A stretch of 64,000 bases of DNA from Rhodoligotrophos defluvii (GCF_005281615.1 NZ_SZZM01000001.1:1415001-1479000), one strand, 5' to 3'; shown: positions 19,265 through 28,493, counted from the stretch's first letter. The notes: generated from the sequence alone by a model not told the origin. A program made the numbers and translations.

Positions 19265-20338
19265 ATGGCCTTGACACGGACGGAAATAACCTCCGCGACG
19301 GCAGTGCCATCTGGCGCATCGCGGCCGCTGCTGGAAGTGAGCGATCTCCGCAAGTTTTTTGCCATCAGGGGCGGGGTGCTCCGTGGACGGGCAGCCACGG
19401 TCAATGCGGTCGCGGGCGTCAGCTTTGACGTCATATCCGGCGAGACCCTGGGCATCGTCGGTGAGTCCGGCAGCGGCAAGTCGACCACTGCCCGCCTGCT
19501 GATGCACCTGGTCGAACCGGATTCGGGGCGGATCGTGTTCGACGGCCGGACAGTTGGCCGTGGCGGCATTTCACTGCGGGAGTTCTACCGTTCGGTGCAG
19601 ATGGTGTTCCAGGATTCCTACTCTTCCCTCAACCCGCGCATGCCGGTCGCGATGTCCGTTGCCTTCGGGCCGATGGCGCATGGTGTATCCCGCGCCGCTG
19701 CACTGCGTCGCGCTGCCGATCTGTTGGCGCAGGTCGGTCTCAATCCCCGCCTGTTTTCTGACCGCTACAGCCACGAGCTCTCCGGCGGTCAGCGGCAGCG
19801 GGTGAACATCGCCCGCGCGCTTGCGCTAAATCCCCGCCTCGTTTTGCTGGACGAGGCAGTGTCGGCGCTGGACAAGTCCATCGAGGCGCAGATCATCGAT
19901 CTGCTGCTCGACCTCAAGAGCGAGCTGGACCTGACCTATGTCTTCATCAGCCACGATCTGAACGTCGTCCGCCATCTCAGTGACCGCGTGCTTGTCATGT
20001 ATCTCGGAAAGATCGTCGAGATCGGTCCGACGGCGGCAATCTACGGTAATCCCCGCCACCCCTATACGCGTGCACTCCTCGCCTCGATGCCCTCGATGGA
20101 TCCCCGGCGGCGAACGGAAAAAGCACCGCTGACGGGCGATCCTCCCAATCCCGTCAGCCCTCCGTCCGGCTGCCGTTTCCGCACCAGGTGCCCGTACGCG
20201 GAAGCGGTCTGTGCGGCCGTCGAGCCGGCATTGCTGGGCGGGCAGGGGCTGGCTGCCGACCCACAGGTCGCCTGCCACATGTACGACCCGGCATCCGGCC
20301 ACAGCCAAGCGGTGGCGACCGAAGGAGCCTCGCAATGA
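19265..20338 (+). CDS. ABC transporter ATP-binding protein, DppF/OppF type
   Basis: A 357-residue ATPase with Walker [15 protein letters not shown], signature LSGGQRQRVNIARAL, Walker B LVLLDEAVSALD and switch HDLNVV. The C-terminal oligopeptide-transporter extension has the CRFRTRCPYAEAVC cysteines that in some OppF/DppF-type proteins hold an iron-sulfur cluster. Unusually, Walker B reads DEAVSALD, as in many OppF proteins, rather than DEPTSALD. The stop overlaps the next ATPase gene as ATGA. Confidence 0.92.
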   Translation: MALTRTEITSATAVPSGASRPLLEVSDLRKFFAIRGGVLRGRAATVNAVAGVSFDVISGETLGIVGESGSGKSTTARLLMHLVEPDSGRIVFDGRTVGRGGISLREFYRSVQMVFQDSYSSLNPRMPVAMSVAFGPMAHGVSRAAALRRAADLLAQVGLNPRLFSDRYSHELSGGQRQRVNIARALALNPRLVLLDEAVSALDKSIEAQIIDLLLDLKSELDLTYVFISHDLNVVRHLSDRVLVMYLGKIVEIGPTAAIYGNPRHPYTRALLASMPSMDPRRRTEKAPLTGDPPNPVSPPSGCRFRTRCPYAEAVCAAVEPALLGGQGLAADPQVACHMYDPASGHSQAVATEGASQ

Positions 20339-21330
20339 GCACAGAGCCCCTCGTTTCGGTGGAAGGGCTCAGCGTACGGTTCGACACGCTGGAAGGCGCG
20401 ATCCACGCGGTCAATGGCGTGAGCTTTGACCTGGCCCAGGGGGAGGTCCTGGGCATTCTCGGCGAGTCGGGATCGGGCAAGAGCGTCGCCATGCGGGCGA
20501 TCTGCGGATTGCTGCCGCACTATGCGAGGGTTGCCGGCAAGGTCCGTTTTGCCGGCCGAGAGATACAGGATCTGGATGACGCGGAACTCAGCACCATCCG
20601 CGGGTCCCGGATTGCGATGATTTTCCAGGAGCCGATGACGGCGTTCGATCCGGTGTTCACGGTCGGCGATCAAATCGCTGAGACGATCGTCCGGCATCGC
20701 GGGGTGAGCTGGCGGGATGCCATGCGTCGTGCGGAGGAACTGCTGGAGCGCGTGCAGATACCTTCCGCTCGGCGGCGGCTCGCCGCTTATCCGCATGAGA
20801 TGTCCGGTGGCATGCAGCAGCGCGCGATGATCGCCCTGGCGCTATCCTGCGAGCCTCAATTGCTGCTCGCGGACGAACCGACGACGGCGCTCGACGTCAC
20901 TGTGCAGATTCAGATCATTTTGCTGCTGAGAGAGCTGCAGCGTGAGCTGGGCATGTCGGTCATCATCGTCACCCATGACGTCGGGGTCGCTATCGAGATT
21001 TCCGATCGCCTGGCGGTCATGTATGCCGGCCGCTTCGTCGAGACCGGACCAACCGCCGACGTGGTCGAGCGCCCGGGCCATCCCTATACCGACGGCCTGC
21101 TGTCTTCGACCGTGCTCCGGGCGCAAGCGGGTCGCAGGCTCAACGCCATTCCAGGTGCGCCGCCCGATCTGAAGGCGTTGCCGCGCGGCTGTGCCTTCGC
21201 GCCGCGCTGCCGCAATGCGCAAGAGCGGTGCAGGATGGAACTGCCCGTTCTCGCCGATCTGGCCCCCGGCCGGGCAACGCGCTGTCCGCCGCTCCGTGAA
21301 GGCCGGATCACGGTTGGGCGCAATTGGTGA
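20335..21330 (+). CDS. ABC transporter ATP-binding protein, DppD/OppD type
   Basis: A 331-residue ATPase, the partner of the preceding protein. Walker A is [14 protein letters not shown], signature [15 protein letters not shown], Walker [15 protein letters not shown], switch HDVGVA. The C-terminal [14 protein letters not shown] cysteine motif is typical of the DppD branch. ATG 20335 overlaps the previous stop; the longer upstream frame is a shadow. This is the last gene of the five-gene transporter unit, with 153 bp to the AraC regulator. Confidence 0.92.
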   Translation: MSTEPLVSVEGLSVRFDTLEGAIHAVNGVSFDLAQGEVLGILGESGSGKSVAMRAICGLLPHYARVAGKVRFAGREIQDLDDAELSTIRGSRIAMIFQEPMTAFDPVFTVGDQIAETIVRHRGVSWRDAMRRAEELLERVQIPSARRRLAAYPHEMSGGMQQRAMIALALSCEPQLLLADEPTTALDVTVQIQIILLLRELQRELGMSVIIVTHDVGVAIEISDRLAVMYAGRFVETGPTADVVERPGHPYTDGLLSSTVLRAQAGRRLNAIPGAPPDLKALPRGCAFAPRCRNAQERCRMELPVLADLAPGRATRCPPLREGRITVGRNW

Positions 21331-21483
21331 TGCGGCCCGAAATTTGACCTGTGCCGGACGAAGCTTGGGCATCATTGCTGGTTGCGAGAGCGCCTTGACG
21401 AGCAATTGGCTTAGGCTCAATGCTAATTGCACCCGCACGTCCCGCCTGGAAGCAGACGGATAGGAACGGGAAAGGGTCGAAGG

Positions 21484-22503
21484 ATGAGCCAGGTAACCTC
21501 CAGGTCCGCCAGTCTTTCGAACTACATGAACATGATGCGCGGCGCCGAGATCGCGCTGCGGACCAGTTCCATCGACGAGGCGCAGAAGCATGTCAGCACC
21601 GTCTTCTCGCGCCAGCGCATTCGGGTCGAGCGGCCGTCGTTCAAGCTCGACTTCCTGCACCGGCACATACGCCTGCCGGATTTCTCCGTTCATCGTGTCC
21701 GCTACGGCGCGCCCGTCTGGAAGGAGGTCGTGGTCCCGACCAACTTTGTTGCCCTTCAGATAACCCTTGCCGGCGAGTGCATCGTCTTCGACGGTGCCCG
21801 GGAGATCGTGACCGGCCCGGGACAAATGTCGGTGATCAACAGCGGACGACGTTTCGAGAAATTCTGGTCGCGCGACGCCGAGCAACTCATGGTCTGCATC
21901 GATCGCCGCCCTCATCGTGGCGCGGCGACCTCGGTTTCGCCTCGCGCCAGCCTGAATGGCATTACCTTCGACACAGATCCTGTTTCCGCCGAGCGGGTTC
22001 CGCTGCTGGCGGGTGTTGTCGCCGCCATCTGCGCCGATTTCGACAGCGGCAGCGGCTGCATCTCCGATCCGGAGATTTCGCGCCAGATGTTCGAGACGCT
22101 GGTGCTGCTCATGCGGCGCGGGCTGCCGCACCATGACGCTGCGGCGCCGGGGCCCGCCTCGCAGCCTGCGCCCTATTACATCATCCGCAGCGAAGCGTTC
22201 CTATCGCAGAATCTGGCCGCCGAGATTACGCTGGAGGATATTGCCCAGGCGGCGGGAGTGTCTTCGCGGACGCTATGCAACGGATACCGCCGCTTTCGCG
22301 GCACCACGCCGATGGCGCGCCTGCGCGACCTGCGCTTGAAACGCGCGCGGGAGATGCTGGTTTCGGCCGAGGGAGGCACAACCGTGCGCGATGTCGCAGG
22401 CGAATGCGGACTGAACCACCTCGGACGGTTTTCCCGCTACTACGCCGAGCGCTTCGGCGAGCACCCCTCCTTTACATTGGCGCGCAGCCAGAAGCGGCAC
22501 TGA
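21484..22503 (+). CDS. AraC-family transcriptional regulator
   Basis: A 339-residue regulator. The N-terminal half resembles the AraC-binding-like domain found in regulators of aromatic catabolism, and the C-terminal about 100 residues carry two helix-turn-helix units (ITLEDIAQAAGVSSRTLCNG and VRDVAGECGLNHLGRFSRYY). ATG 21484 is chosen because a purine-rich GGGAAAGGG precedes it. Upstream, GCAATT (21402-21407) and AATTGC (21425-21430) form a small dyad that could be an operator. Its place between transporter and enzyme genes suggests it activates this module in response to a pathway compound. Confidence 0.9.
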   Translation: MSQVTSRSASLSNYMNMMRGAEIALRTSSIDEAQKHVSTVFSRQRIRVERPSFKLDFLHRHIRLPDFSVHRVRYGAPVWKEVVVPTNFVALQITLAGECIVFDGAREIVTGPGQMSVINSGRRFEKFWSRDAEQLMVCIDRRPHRGAATSVSPRASLNGITFDTDPVSAERVPLLAGVVAAICADFDSGSGCISDPEISRQMFETLVLLMRRGLPHHDAAAPGPASQPAPYYIIRSEAFLSQNLAAEITLEDIAQAAGVSSRTLCNGYRRFRGTTPMARLRDLRLKRAREMLVSAEGGTTVRDVAGECGLNHLGRFSRYYAERFGEHPSFTLARSQKRH

Positions 22504-22617
22504 CCGGAGCACTTTCCTGCCGGGATCGGACATGGGTGCGTGGGGTGGATAGCGACCCCGCCGGATGCCCGCTTAAGTCGGCGCATCTGCATTTGTCCAT
22601 CCGGGAACACAAGACCG

Positions 22618-23802
22618 ATGCATCAACTCGCCCAGGACGGCTTGGCAATCGCGCTCGCTGCTGCAGCTAGCCGTGAGGACGAGATTGAACGGATCGAGAC
22701 GGCGATCGTCGATGTCCCGCTGCGGCGGACCCATTTCCATGCGTCCGGGACCCATGCCGGGCAGAGCTACGTCGTGGTCGAACTGCGGACGCGGGGCGGC
22801 GCCGTCGGTATCGGAGAAGGCGTCACACCTGGCGGCCGAGCGTTCTGGGGTGGCGAGAGCGTGGAGACGATCAAGGCGACGATCGACTCCTATCTCGCGC
22901 CGGCCCTCATCGGCTGCAGCGTCTTCGCGCATGAAACGGCGCTGAAGCTGATGGATCGCGCCGCGGCGCGCAACAATTTCGCGAAAGCCGCAATCGATAT
23001 GGCGCTGCATGACGTCGCCTGCCGCCTGCTCGGTGTGCCGTTGTCGGCGCTGTATGGCGGCAAGGTTCGGGATTCCATTCCCGTTCTGTGGCCGCTCGCC
23101 ACCGGCGACTTTGAACAGGGTGCAGAGGAGGCCATTCGCCTTCTGTCCGAACGTCGCCATCGAATCTTCAAGATGAAGCTCGGCCAAGGCGATCCAGCTG
23201 CCGACGTGCGTGGCGCGTCGAAGGCGATTCAGGCGATCCACCGGCAGTTCCCGGATGCTTGCGTCACGCTCGATTTCAACCAGGCGTGGGACGAGCAGAC
23301 CGCGGCGCGGTGGCTGCCGGAACTCGAACAGGCAGGCGCAGCGCTGATCGAGCAGCCGGTGGCCGCCTGGAATGTCGAGGCGATGGTGCGGCTCGCTGCG
23401 CGCCTGGACATTCCGGTGATGGCGGATGAGGCTCTCTGGGACTATCACGACGCCTACGAGTTTTTCCGCCGTGGTGCGAGCGACGTCTATTGCGTCAAGG
23501 CGGCGAAGGGCGGCGGGCTGCGCCGCGCCTACAAGGCAGCTGCGATCGCGGAGGCGGCCGGCATCCCGCTCTGCGGAGGCATGGCGCTGGAGAGCTCGCT
23601 CGGCACGGCCGCCAGCCTTCAGCTCTTCGCCGCGCTCCCTGACCTCGCCTGGGGTTGCGAAATGATAGGCCCGCGGCTCATCGCCGAGGACTTGAGCACC
23701 GAACCCGTCCAATACCGCGACTACGAGGTGATAATTCCGGATGGGCCCGGAATCGGCCTCGTACTTGATCGTGACAAACTGCGCCGCTTTCAGCGCCCGT
23801 AA
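22618..23802 (+). CDS. muconate cycloisomerase-family protein (enolase superfamily)
   Basis: A 394-residue enolase-superfamily enzyme of the muconate/chloromuconate cycloisomerase subgroup. N-terminal capping domain residues ETAIVDVPLRRTHFHASG and GGRAFWGGES match CatB/TfdD-type enzymes. The barrel carries the KxK motif in FKMKLGQGD, metal ligands in TLDFNQAWDE, IEQPVA and MADEALW, and the C-terminal Lys/Glu region CVKAAKGGG and ALESSLGTAA. It would cyclise a cis,cis-muconate to a lactone. ATG 22618 gives the expected N-terminus. It sits upstream of YciI and dienelactone hydrolase genes in a possible operon. Whether the substrate is chlorinated cannot be read. Confidence 0.9.
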   Translation: MHQLAQDGLAIALAAAASREDEIERIETAIVDVPLRRTHFHASGTHAGQSYVVVELRTRGGAVGIGEGVTPGGRAFWGGESVETIKATIDSYLAPALIGCSVFAHETALKLMDRAAARNNFAKAAIDMALHDVACRLLGVPLSALYGGKVRDSIPVLWPLATGDFEQGAEEAIRLLSERRHRIFKMKLGQGDPAADVRGASKAIQAIHRQFPDACVTLDFNQAWDEQTAARWLPELEQAGAALIEQPVAAWNVEAMVRLAARLDIPVMADEALWDYHDAYEFFRRGASDVYCVKAAKGGGLRRAYKAAAIAEAAGIPLCGGMALESSLGTAASLQLFAALPDLAWGCEMIGPRLIAEDLSTEPVQYRDYEVIIPDGPGIGLVLDRDKLRRFQRP

Positions 23803-23829
23803 TCCATCCACCAATCAGAGAGGTGAGAG

Positions 23830-24189
23830 ATGTTCTATTCGATCTTCATCATCGACAAGGAAGGCAGTGGCGCCCAGCGCGTGCCGGCCGTGGAGGCGCA
23901 CCGCCAGTACATCAAGGATCGCGCGCATAAGATACTTGCTGCGGGTGCCACATTCGCGGACGACGGAAAGACGGTGCGCGGGGGCAGCTATATCGTCGAA
24001 ATGGACAAGGACGAGGTCGAGCGCTTCGTGGCCGAGGATCCCTTCACCCTGGCGGGTATCCGCGAGAAGGTTATCGTGCAGCCCTGGATCAAGGCGTGCT
24101 TCAACGGGGAGTTCCTCATCACCGTGACCCCGCCCGGCCCCCCCGACGTCAACGAGCGGCTGATTGAACCGGAGCGCAAGTCGGCGTAG
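23830..24189 (+). CDS. YciI-family protein
   Basis: A 119-residue ferredoxin-like-fold protein of the YciI family (FYSIFIIDKEG, AHRQYIKDRAHKILAAGATF, VERFVAEDPFTLAGI). The fold is related to muconolactone isomerase and chloromuconolactone dehalogenase. Its position between cycloisomerase and dienelactone hydrolase fits a muconolactone-processing role, but this is inference from context. A GAGAGGTGAG ribosome binding site precedes the ATG. It ends 22 bp before the dienelactone hydrolase start. Confidence 0.85.
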   Translation: MFYSIFIIDKEGSGAQRVPAVEAHRQYIKDRAHKILAAGATFADDGKTVRGGSYIVEMDKDEVERFVAEDPFTLAGIREKVIVQPWIKACFNGEFLITVTPPGPPDVNERLIEPERKSA

Positions 24190-24211
24190 CCGGCGTTGGG
24201 AACTGACCGGG

Positions 24212-24922
24212 ATGCGCGTGATGCTCAACGAGACGATTGCGGTCAGAGGCGCTCGGATGGGCGCCTATCTGGCCGGTGCCGGCACGGAGAAACGTCCCGG
24301 CATCCTGCTTCTGCAGGAAATATTCGGCGTCAATAACGCGATGAAAATAGCCGCGGATGCTTTCGCCCGCGACGGCTATGTCGTGCTTGCGCCGGATATT
24401 TTTCACCGGCTCCAGCCGGGCATACAGCTCGGCTACAGCCCGGAGGAACGAGAGCAGGCTATTTCGCTCTGGGATCGGCTTGACGACGATCTGTCGCGCG
24501 AAGATGTGGCGGCGGCGGCGAAAGCGCTGCGCACCCATCCCGCCTGTACCGGCAAGGTCGCGTCGGTCGGGTTCTGTCTTGGGGGCAAGCTTGCGCTCTT
24601 CACCTCGATTGAACACCTGGTCGATGCCGCGGTCGCCTTCTATCCGGTGTCGGTGCCGACATATAGGGAGCGGCTTGGCGAGCTTGGTGTGCCCGTCCAG
24701 GTTCATCTTGGCGCGGTCGACCAGCACACGCCGCCGGAGATCCAGTCGATCCTGAAAGAGGCGCTTTCCGCTTCGCCGATGCACGAGTACTTGCTCCACG
24801 AGGGAGCCGGCCACGGCTTCTACAACAGCGTGCGCAGTTTCGGCTATCATCCGCAGGCGGCGGCCGATGCCCATGCCAGCGTGCTGCGCTTCCTGCGCCG
24901 CATCATCGGACCCTTCAGCTGA
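24212..24922 (+). CDS. dienelactone hydrolase family protein
   Basis: A 236-residue dienelactone hydrolase (carboxymethylenebutenolidase type). The Cys nucleophile is in GFCLGGKLAL, the acid is likely the Asp of HLGAVDQHTPP, and the His lies in GAGHGFYN. The N-terminal PGILLLQEIFGVNNAMKI is also typical, with a Glu that interacts with the active-site Cys. In the modified ortho pathway it opens the dienelactone to maleylacetate, which the reductase at 14314-15381 could then reduce. ATG 24212 is used; ATG 24221 is possible. Confidence 0.9.
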   Translation: MRVMLNETIAVRGARMGAYLAGAGTEKRPGILLLQEIFGVNNAMKIAADAFARDGYVVLAPDIFHRLQPGIQLGYSPEEREQAISLWDRLDDDLSREDVAAAAKALRTHPACTGKVASVGFCLGGKLALFTSIEHLVDAAVAFYPVSVPTYRERLGELGVPVQVHLGAVDQHTPPEIQSILKEALSASPMHEYLLHEGAGHGFYNSVRSFGYHPQAAADAHASVLRFLRRIIGPFS

Positions 24923-24992
24923 CCCCGCGAGACCGCCAGCCGGCGCGGCCGCGGCTGGTCCGCCTGCATTGATCGCCAACTGGACAACTGCC

Positions 24993-25196
24993 ATGAGTGA
25001 CACGGAATCGATTTCGCTTGAGGAGTTGCGATCGCGCTTGGCAGCGCGGGGCTTTTCCCCAGGCGAGGCAAGCTTGAGGGAAATACAGGATGCCTGGCCG
25101 TATTTCCAGGCGATGCGGGCGCGATTGCGCCGCGGCTACGGCTACCATGATCAGCCCGCCCACGTCTTTCAGGCCGGAGCGAACGCTCATGAGTGA
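24993..25196 (+). CDS. small AtzG/GatC-like protein upstream of amidase
   Basis: A 67-residue protein starting MSDTESISLEELRSRLAAR, mostly helical, with a short C-terminal segment ending YHDQPAHVFQAG. Its stop overlaps the amidase start by 8 bp, which indicates coupled translation. Small helical partners (AtzG with AtzE, GatC with GatA) sit in the same position beside amidases and stabilise them. Sequence similarity to those is too weak to assert by eye, so the partner role is inferred from size and context. Confidence 0.65.
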   Translation: MSDTESISLEELRSRLAARGFSPGEASLREIQDAWPYFQAMRARLRRGYGYHDQPAHVFQAGANAHE

Positions 25197-26583
25197 CGCG
25201 CTCCACTTCCTGACTGTTTCGGAAGCGGCCGGCCTGATCGCCCGCAAGGAAATCTCTCCGGTCGAACTCACGGAGGCGTTCCTTCAGCGCATCGAGGCAG
25301 TCAATCCGATGGTGAATGCCTATGTCTTGGTGACGGCGGAGCGCGCGCTCAATGATGCGAGGCGGGCGGAACGGGAAATCGTTGCGGGCCACTATCGGGG
25401 TCCGCTGCACGGCGTGCCCGTGGGGATCAAGGACAATTACGACACCGCCGGCATCCCTACCACGTGTCATTCGCATCTGCATGTCGACCGGGTGCCGGAG
25501 AAGGATGCCTGGGCCGTCGCCGCGCTTCGGGAGGCCGGCACGGTTCTTCTTGGCAAGCTTGCCACGCATGAGTTCGCCTTCGGCGGACCGTCCTGGGACC
25601 TGCCATTCCCACCGGCCCGCAATCCCTGGAATCCAGAGTGCTATGCGGGTGGGTCGTCGAGCGGCGCGGGTGTGGCGACGGCGGCCGGGCTGGCAATCGC
25701 CACGCTCGGCAACGATGCCGTCGGATCGATCCGCCAACCTGCCTTCTTCTGCGGCATTACCGGCCTGAAGCCTACCTACGGCAGGGTGCCGCGCAGCGGC
25801 GTCGTGCCGCTCGCCTTCTCTCTCGACCATTGCGGGCCGATGACGTGGAGTGTCCGCGACGCGGCCCTGATGTTGCGGACGATCGCCGGATACGATGCCG
25901 AGGATGCGGCGAGCGTCGCGCGCGAGGTCGACGATTACGAGGCCGCGCTGACCGGCGATATAAGCGGCGTCAGGATAGGGGTCATCCGCCATTTCTATGA
26001 TGGCGACGAGCATGCCGGCCCCGAGGTGAAGGCGGCGATGGACGCCGCGCTCGGCGTGTTCGCCGATTTGGGGGCGGACATCGACGAGGTCACGTTGTCG
26101 AGCCTCCACGACTATAGCGCGTGCTGCATGACGATCATGCTGAGCGAGGCGCTGGCGATCCACGAGCGCGATCTCAAGGCGCATCCTGAGAAATACGGCG
26201 CGGTCGTCCGCGATCGGCTGACCCTGGCAAGCCAGTTCAGCGGTGCCGACTACGTGCAGGCGGTCCGGCTCCGCCGCGCGTTGGCCGCGGAGGTGGCCAG
26301 GGCACATGAGCGGTTCGACATTCTCGTGACGGCGGGCGGCTACGAACCGGCGCCGAAAATAGGCGAGGTCGAGAAGTTCTATCTGCTCAAGCGGCCGCTG
26401 ATGACGACGCCTTTCAACGCAACCGGCACGCCGGCCATTTGCGTGCGCAACGGGTTTAGCGCCACCGGCCTGCCGCTCGGCATGCAGATTGCCGGCCGCG
26501 CGTTCGACGAAGCGACGGTGTTGCGGGTGGCGGATGCCTACGAGCGCGCGACCGGATGGAAGGACGTGCGACCGCAGATATAG
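25189..26583 (+). CDS. amidase (amidase-signature family)
   Basis: A 464-residue amidase-signature enzyme. The catalytic Ser-cisSer-Lys set is visible as the Lys in VGIKDNYDTAG, the cis-Ser in GGSSSGAGVATAAGL, and the nucleophile Ser in DAVGSIRQPAFFCG. The family usually has GSIRIPA, so Gln here is a small variation. It hydrolyses an amide bond in an unknown substrate, perhaps one imported by the dipeptide-type ABC system. ATG 25189 (MSDALHFLT) is chosen because it overlaps the small upstream gene and matches the usual family start. Confidence 0.92.
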   Translation: MSDALHFLTVSEAAGLIARKEISPVELTEAFLQRIEAVNPMVNAYVLVTAERALNDARRAEREIVAGHYRGPLHGVPVGIKDNYDTAGIPTTCHSHLHVDRVPEKDAWAVAALREAGTVLLGKLATHEFAFGGPSWDLPFPPARNPWNPECYAGGSSSGAGVATAAGLAIATLGNDAVGSIRQPAFFCGITGLKPTYGRVPRSGVVPLAFSLDHCGPMTWSVRDAALMLRTIAGYDAEDAASVAREVDDYEAALTGDISGVRIGVIRHFYDGDEHAGPEVKAAMDAALGVFADLGADIDEVTLSSLHDYSACCMTIMLSEALAIHERDLKAHPEKYGAVVRDRLTLASQFSGADYVQAVRLRRALAAEVARAHERFDILVTAGGYEPAPKIGEVEKFYLLKRPLMTTPFNATGTPAICVRNGFSATGLPLGMQIAGRAFDEATVLRVADAYERATGWKDVRPQI

Positions 26584-26664
26584 GGCCGCGGTGGAACCGC
26601 TGGTTTCAGGATTGTCGGCGCCGTCTCATGCACCGCAAAACGGCAATCATTGTGGGATGTGGAC

Positions 26665-27609
26665 ATGACCGAAAACCGCGATCAGAGCGCATTAGCAAAG
26701 GTCCACGACGCGGGCGAAGGCGTTCGGATCATCGAGTTCGATAGGAAGGAGAAGGCCAATACCTTTTCCGAGGAGATGCTCCGGCAGATCGCCGGCGCGC
26801 TGAGCGATGCCCAGCACGATCCCACGGTACGCGCGGTCGTGGCGACAGGCGGCGATAAGGTGTTCGCCGCCGGTGGCGACTTGAAGGAATGGGAAGACAA
26901 GACGCCGCTTGATCTGTGGGGAAGTAAGCGCAACGAATACTGGCGTATTTTCAACGAGTTTCCCAAACCGTTGATTGCCGCAGTCAATGGCTATGCGTAT
27001 GGCGGGGGGTGCGAGTTCGTTCTGCAGTCGGATATCGCCATATGCGGCGAAAACGCCCGGTTCTGCTTGCCGGAGATTTCGCTGGGCTTCGTTCCCGGCC
27101 GCGGCGGCACGCAGCGCCTGCCCGTTCTGGCCGGGCGCGGCGCCGCCTCGCTGATGATCCTGACCGGTGATCCCATTCCAGCCGGCCGCGCCTTGGAGCT
27201 AGGTATCGTGGTGGAGGTCTGCCCCGACGCTAACACCCTCGGGCGGGCGGTGGAGATCGCCCGCCGCATCGCCATGCATCCGACCCTCCAACACTTATCG
27301 TTGTGCGGAGGGAACTTGGGTCTGCATCACCTCGACCTCCGACCGGCTGTTCGCCCGGCTGTGCCGCGCGATCGGCCGTCCGGAACTCGCCGACGACCCG
27401 ATGTTCAGCACGAACGACGCGCGTTCGGCCAATCGCGTCCGACTGGATGCCATTATTGCTGCATGGGTCGGCGCTCGCACCTTTGCGGAGGTCGAGGCGC
27501 GGATGATCGAAGCATCGATCCCGGCGAGCAAGATCTTCTCAATAAAGGATTGCGTGGACGATCCACATTACCGGATGCGCGGATCGATCATCGAAGTGTC
27601 AAGCCGTAA
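26665..27609 (+). pseudogene. enoyl-CoA hydratase/isomerase, 3' end replaced by deletion
   Basis: About 207 residues of a crotonase-family protein: EKANTFSEEMLRQ, VFAAGGDLKEW (oxyanion hole), NGYAYGGGCEFVLQSDIA, and FCLPEISLGFVPGRGGTQRL. It reaches the helix GRAVEIARRIAMHP near base 27285, then the sequence stops resembling a hydratase. The remaining codons read out of frame through a CoA-transferase gene until TAG/TGA at 27609. Normal family length is about 260, so roughly the last 50 residues are missing. Start ATG 26665. The active-site region is intact, but the C-terminal helices needed for trimer packing are gone, so function is doubtful. Confidence 0.8.
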
Positions 27610-27781
27610 CGGAACCGCTGTCAAGCAGCCCAACATCTTTCCATTCTTCAGCGGCGAGGACGCGCCCGCGGTTCGCTGGCCGGGCCCAGCGCTCGGCGAG
27701 CACAATGGCGAGATCTTCCAGGGGCTCCTCGGTCTCGGCGAGGACGATCTTCGGCGCTTGCGGGCAGAGGCTGCGATCTGA
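27281..27781 (+). pseudogene. CaiB/BaiF-type CoA-transferase, 3' remnant
   Basis: In the frame one base ahead of the hydratase, sequence from about 27284 encodes the C-terminal third of a class III CoA-transferase. NTYRCAEGTWVCI is followed by DRLFARLCRAIGRPELADDP, NRVRLDAIIAAWVG, IPASKIFSIKDCVDDPHY and a closing PALGEHNGEIFQGLLG. About 165 residues remain of a usual 400. There is no start codon or ribosome site for it, and it abuts the hydratase fragment exactly. One deletion removing the hydratase 3' end and the transferase 5' part explains both. Confidence 0.8.
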
Positions 27782-27800
27782 TCGCCGGAGGCCGGGAGCC

Positions 27801-28412
27801 TCATCTGACTGGCTTTCTGAAGTTCTTGCGCGCGCGCTCGACCTTGGCTCTCGCGATACACTGCTCTACGTGATCGTTGATTAGGCCCATCGCCTGCATG
27901 AACGCATAGACGGTGGTCGGCCCGACGAACTTCCAGCCACGCTTCTTGAGCTCCCGCGACAGCGCAACGGAAGCCGCCGAGGTCGAGGCGGTCTGCGGGC
28001 TTGCGAGCTGCTCGTCGCCTGGCTCGTACCGCCAGATGAATGCCGCGAGCGAGCCTTCTTGCCTGACGAGGTCCTGAGCGCGCTGCGCGTTGTTGACGAC
28101 CGCCTCGATTTTCCCGCGGTGGCGGATGATGCCTTCATCCCTGAGCAGGCGCTCGACGTCGCGCTCTGTGAAGCGTGCGATCCTGTCAAAGTCAAAGCCG
28201 TGAAAGGCGGCCCGAAAGTTCTCGCGCTTGGCCAGAATGGTGCGCCAGCTCAGCCCGGACTGAAAACCTTCCAGGCTCAGTTTTTCGAACAGGCGGTAAT
28301 CGTCACTGACGGGAAATCCCCATTCCTCGTCGTGATAGGTAAGAAATTCCGGAGCAGCGGCCGACCAGGCACAACGCGGCGCCCCGTCAGGTCCGATTAT
28401 TGTTCGTCCCAT
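27801..28412 (-). CDS. tag: DNA-3-methyladenine glycosylase I
   Basis: A 203-residue cytoplasmic base-excision repair enzyme that removes 3-methyladenine from DNA. Conserved signatures are CAWS near the N-terminus (zinc-binding Cys), YHDEEWGFPV, LFEKLSLEGFQSGLSW, ILAKRENFR, and FVGPTTVYAFMQAMGLINDH with the zinc-binding His residues. ATG 28412 is preferred over an upstream TTG because AGGGAGA lies 8 nt before it. It is separated from the cyclase gene by a strong stem-loop at 28444-28477. Confidence 0.94.
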   Translation of the reverse strand: MGRTIIGPDGAPRCAWSAAAPEFLTYHDEEWGFPVSDDYRLFEKLSLEGFQSGLSWRTILAKRENFRAAFHGFDFDRIARFTERDVERLLRDEGIIRHRGKIEAVVNNAQRAQDLVRQEGSLAAFIWRYEPGDEQLASPQTASTSAASVALSRELKKRGWKFVGPTTVYAFMQAMGLINDHVEQCIARAKVERARKNFRKPVR

Positions 28413-28443
28413 TGGCAAAATCTCCCTACCTCTGCCGGATTTG

Positions 28444-28477
28444 CCATCTCCGCGGGGTTCCGGCCGCGGAGATGGCG
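28444..28477 (-). terminator. strong stem-loop between cyclase and tag genes
   Basis: A perfect 13-bp inverted repeat (GCCATCTCCGCGG and its complement) with an 8-nt loop sits just past the cyclase stop, reading on the minus strand, and before tag. There is no run of T after it, so it may be a Rho-dependent pause, an RNA-stability element or a weak terminator. Confidence 0.55.
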
Positions 28478-28493
28478 TCCTCTGATTTGAGTT

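Noticed and set aside
14314-27781. A complete chlorocatechol degradation operon
   Set aside because: The lower enzymes are present, but there is no chlorocatechol dioxygenase and the regulator is AraC-type rather than the usual LysR-type.
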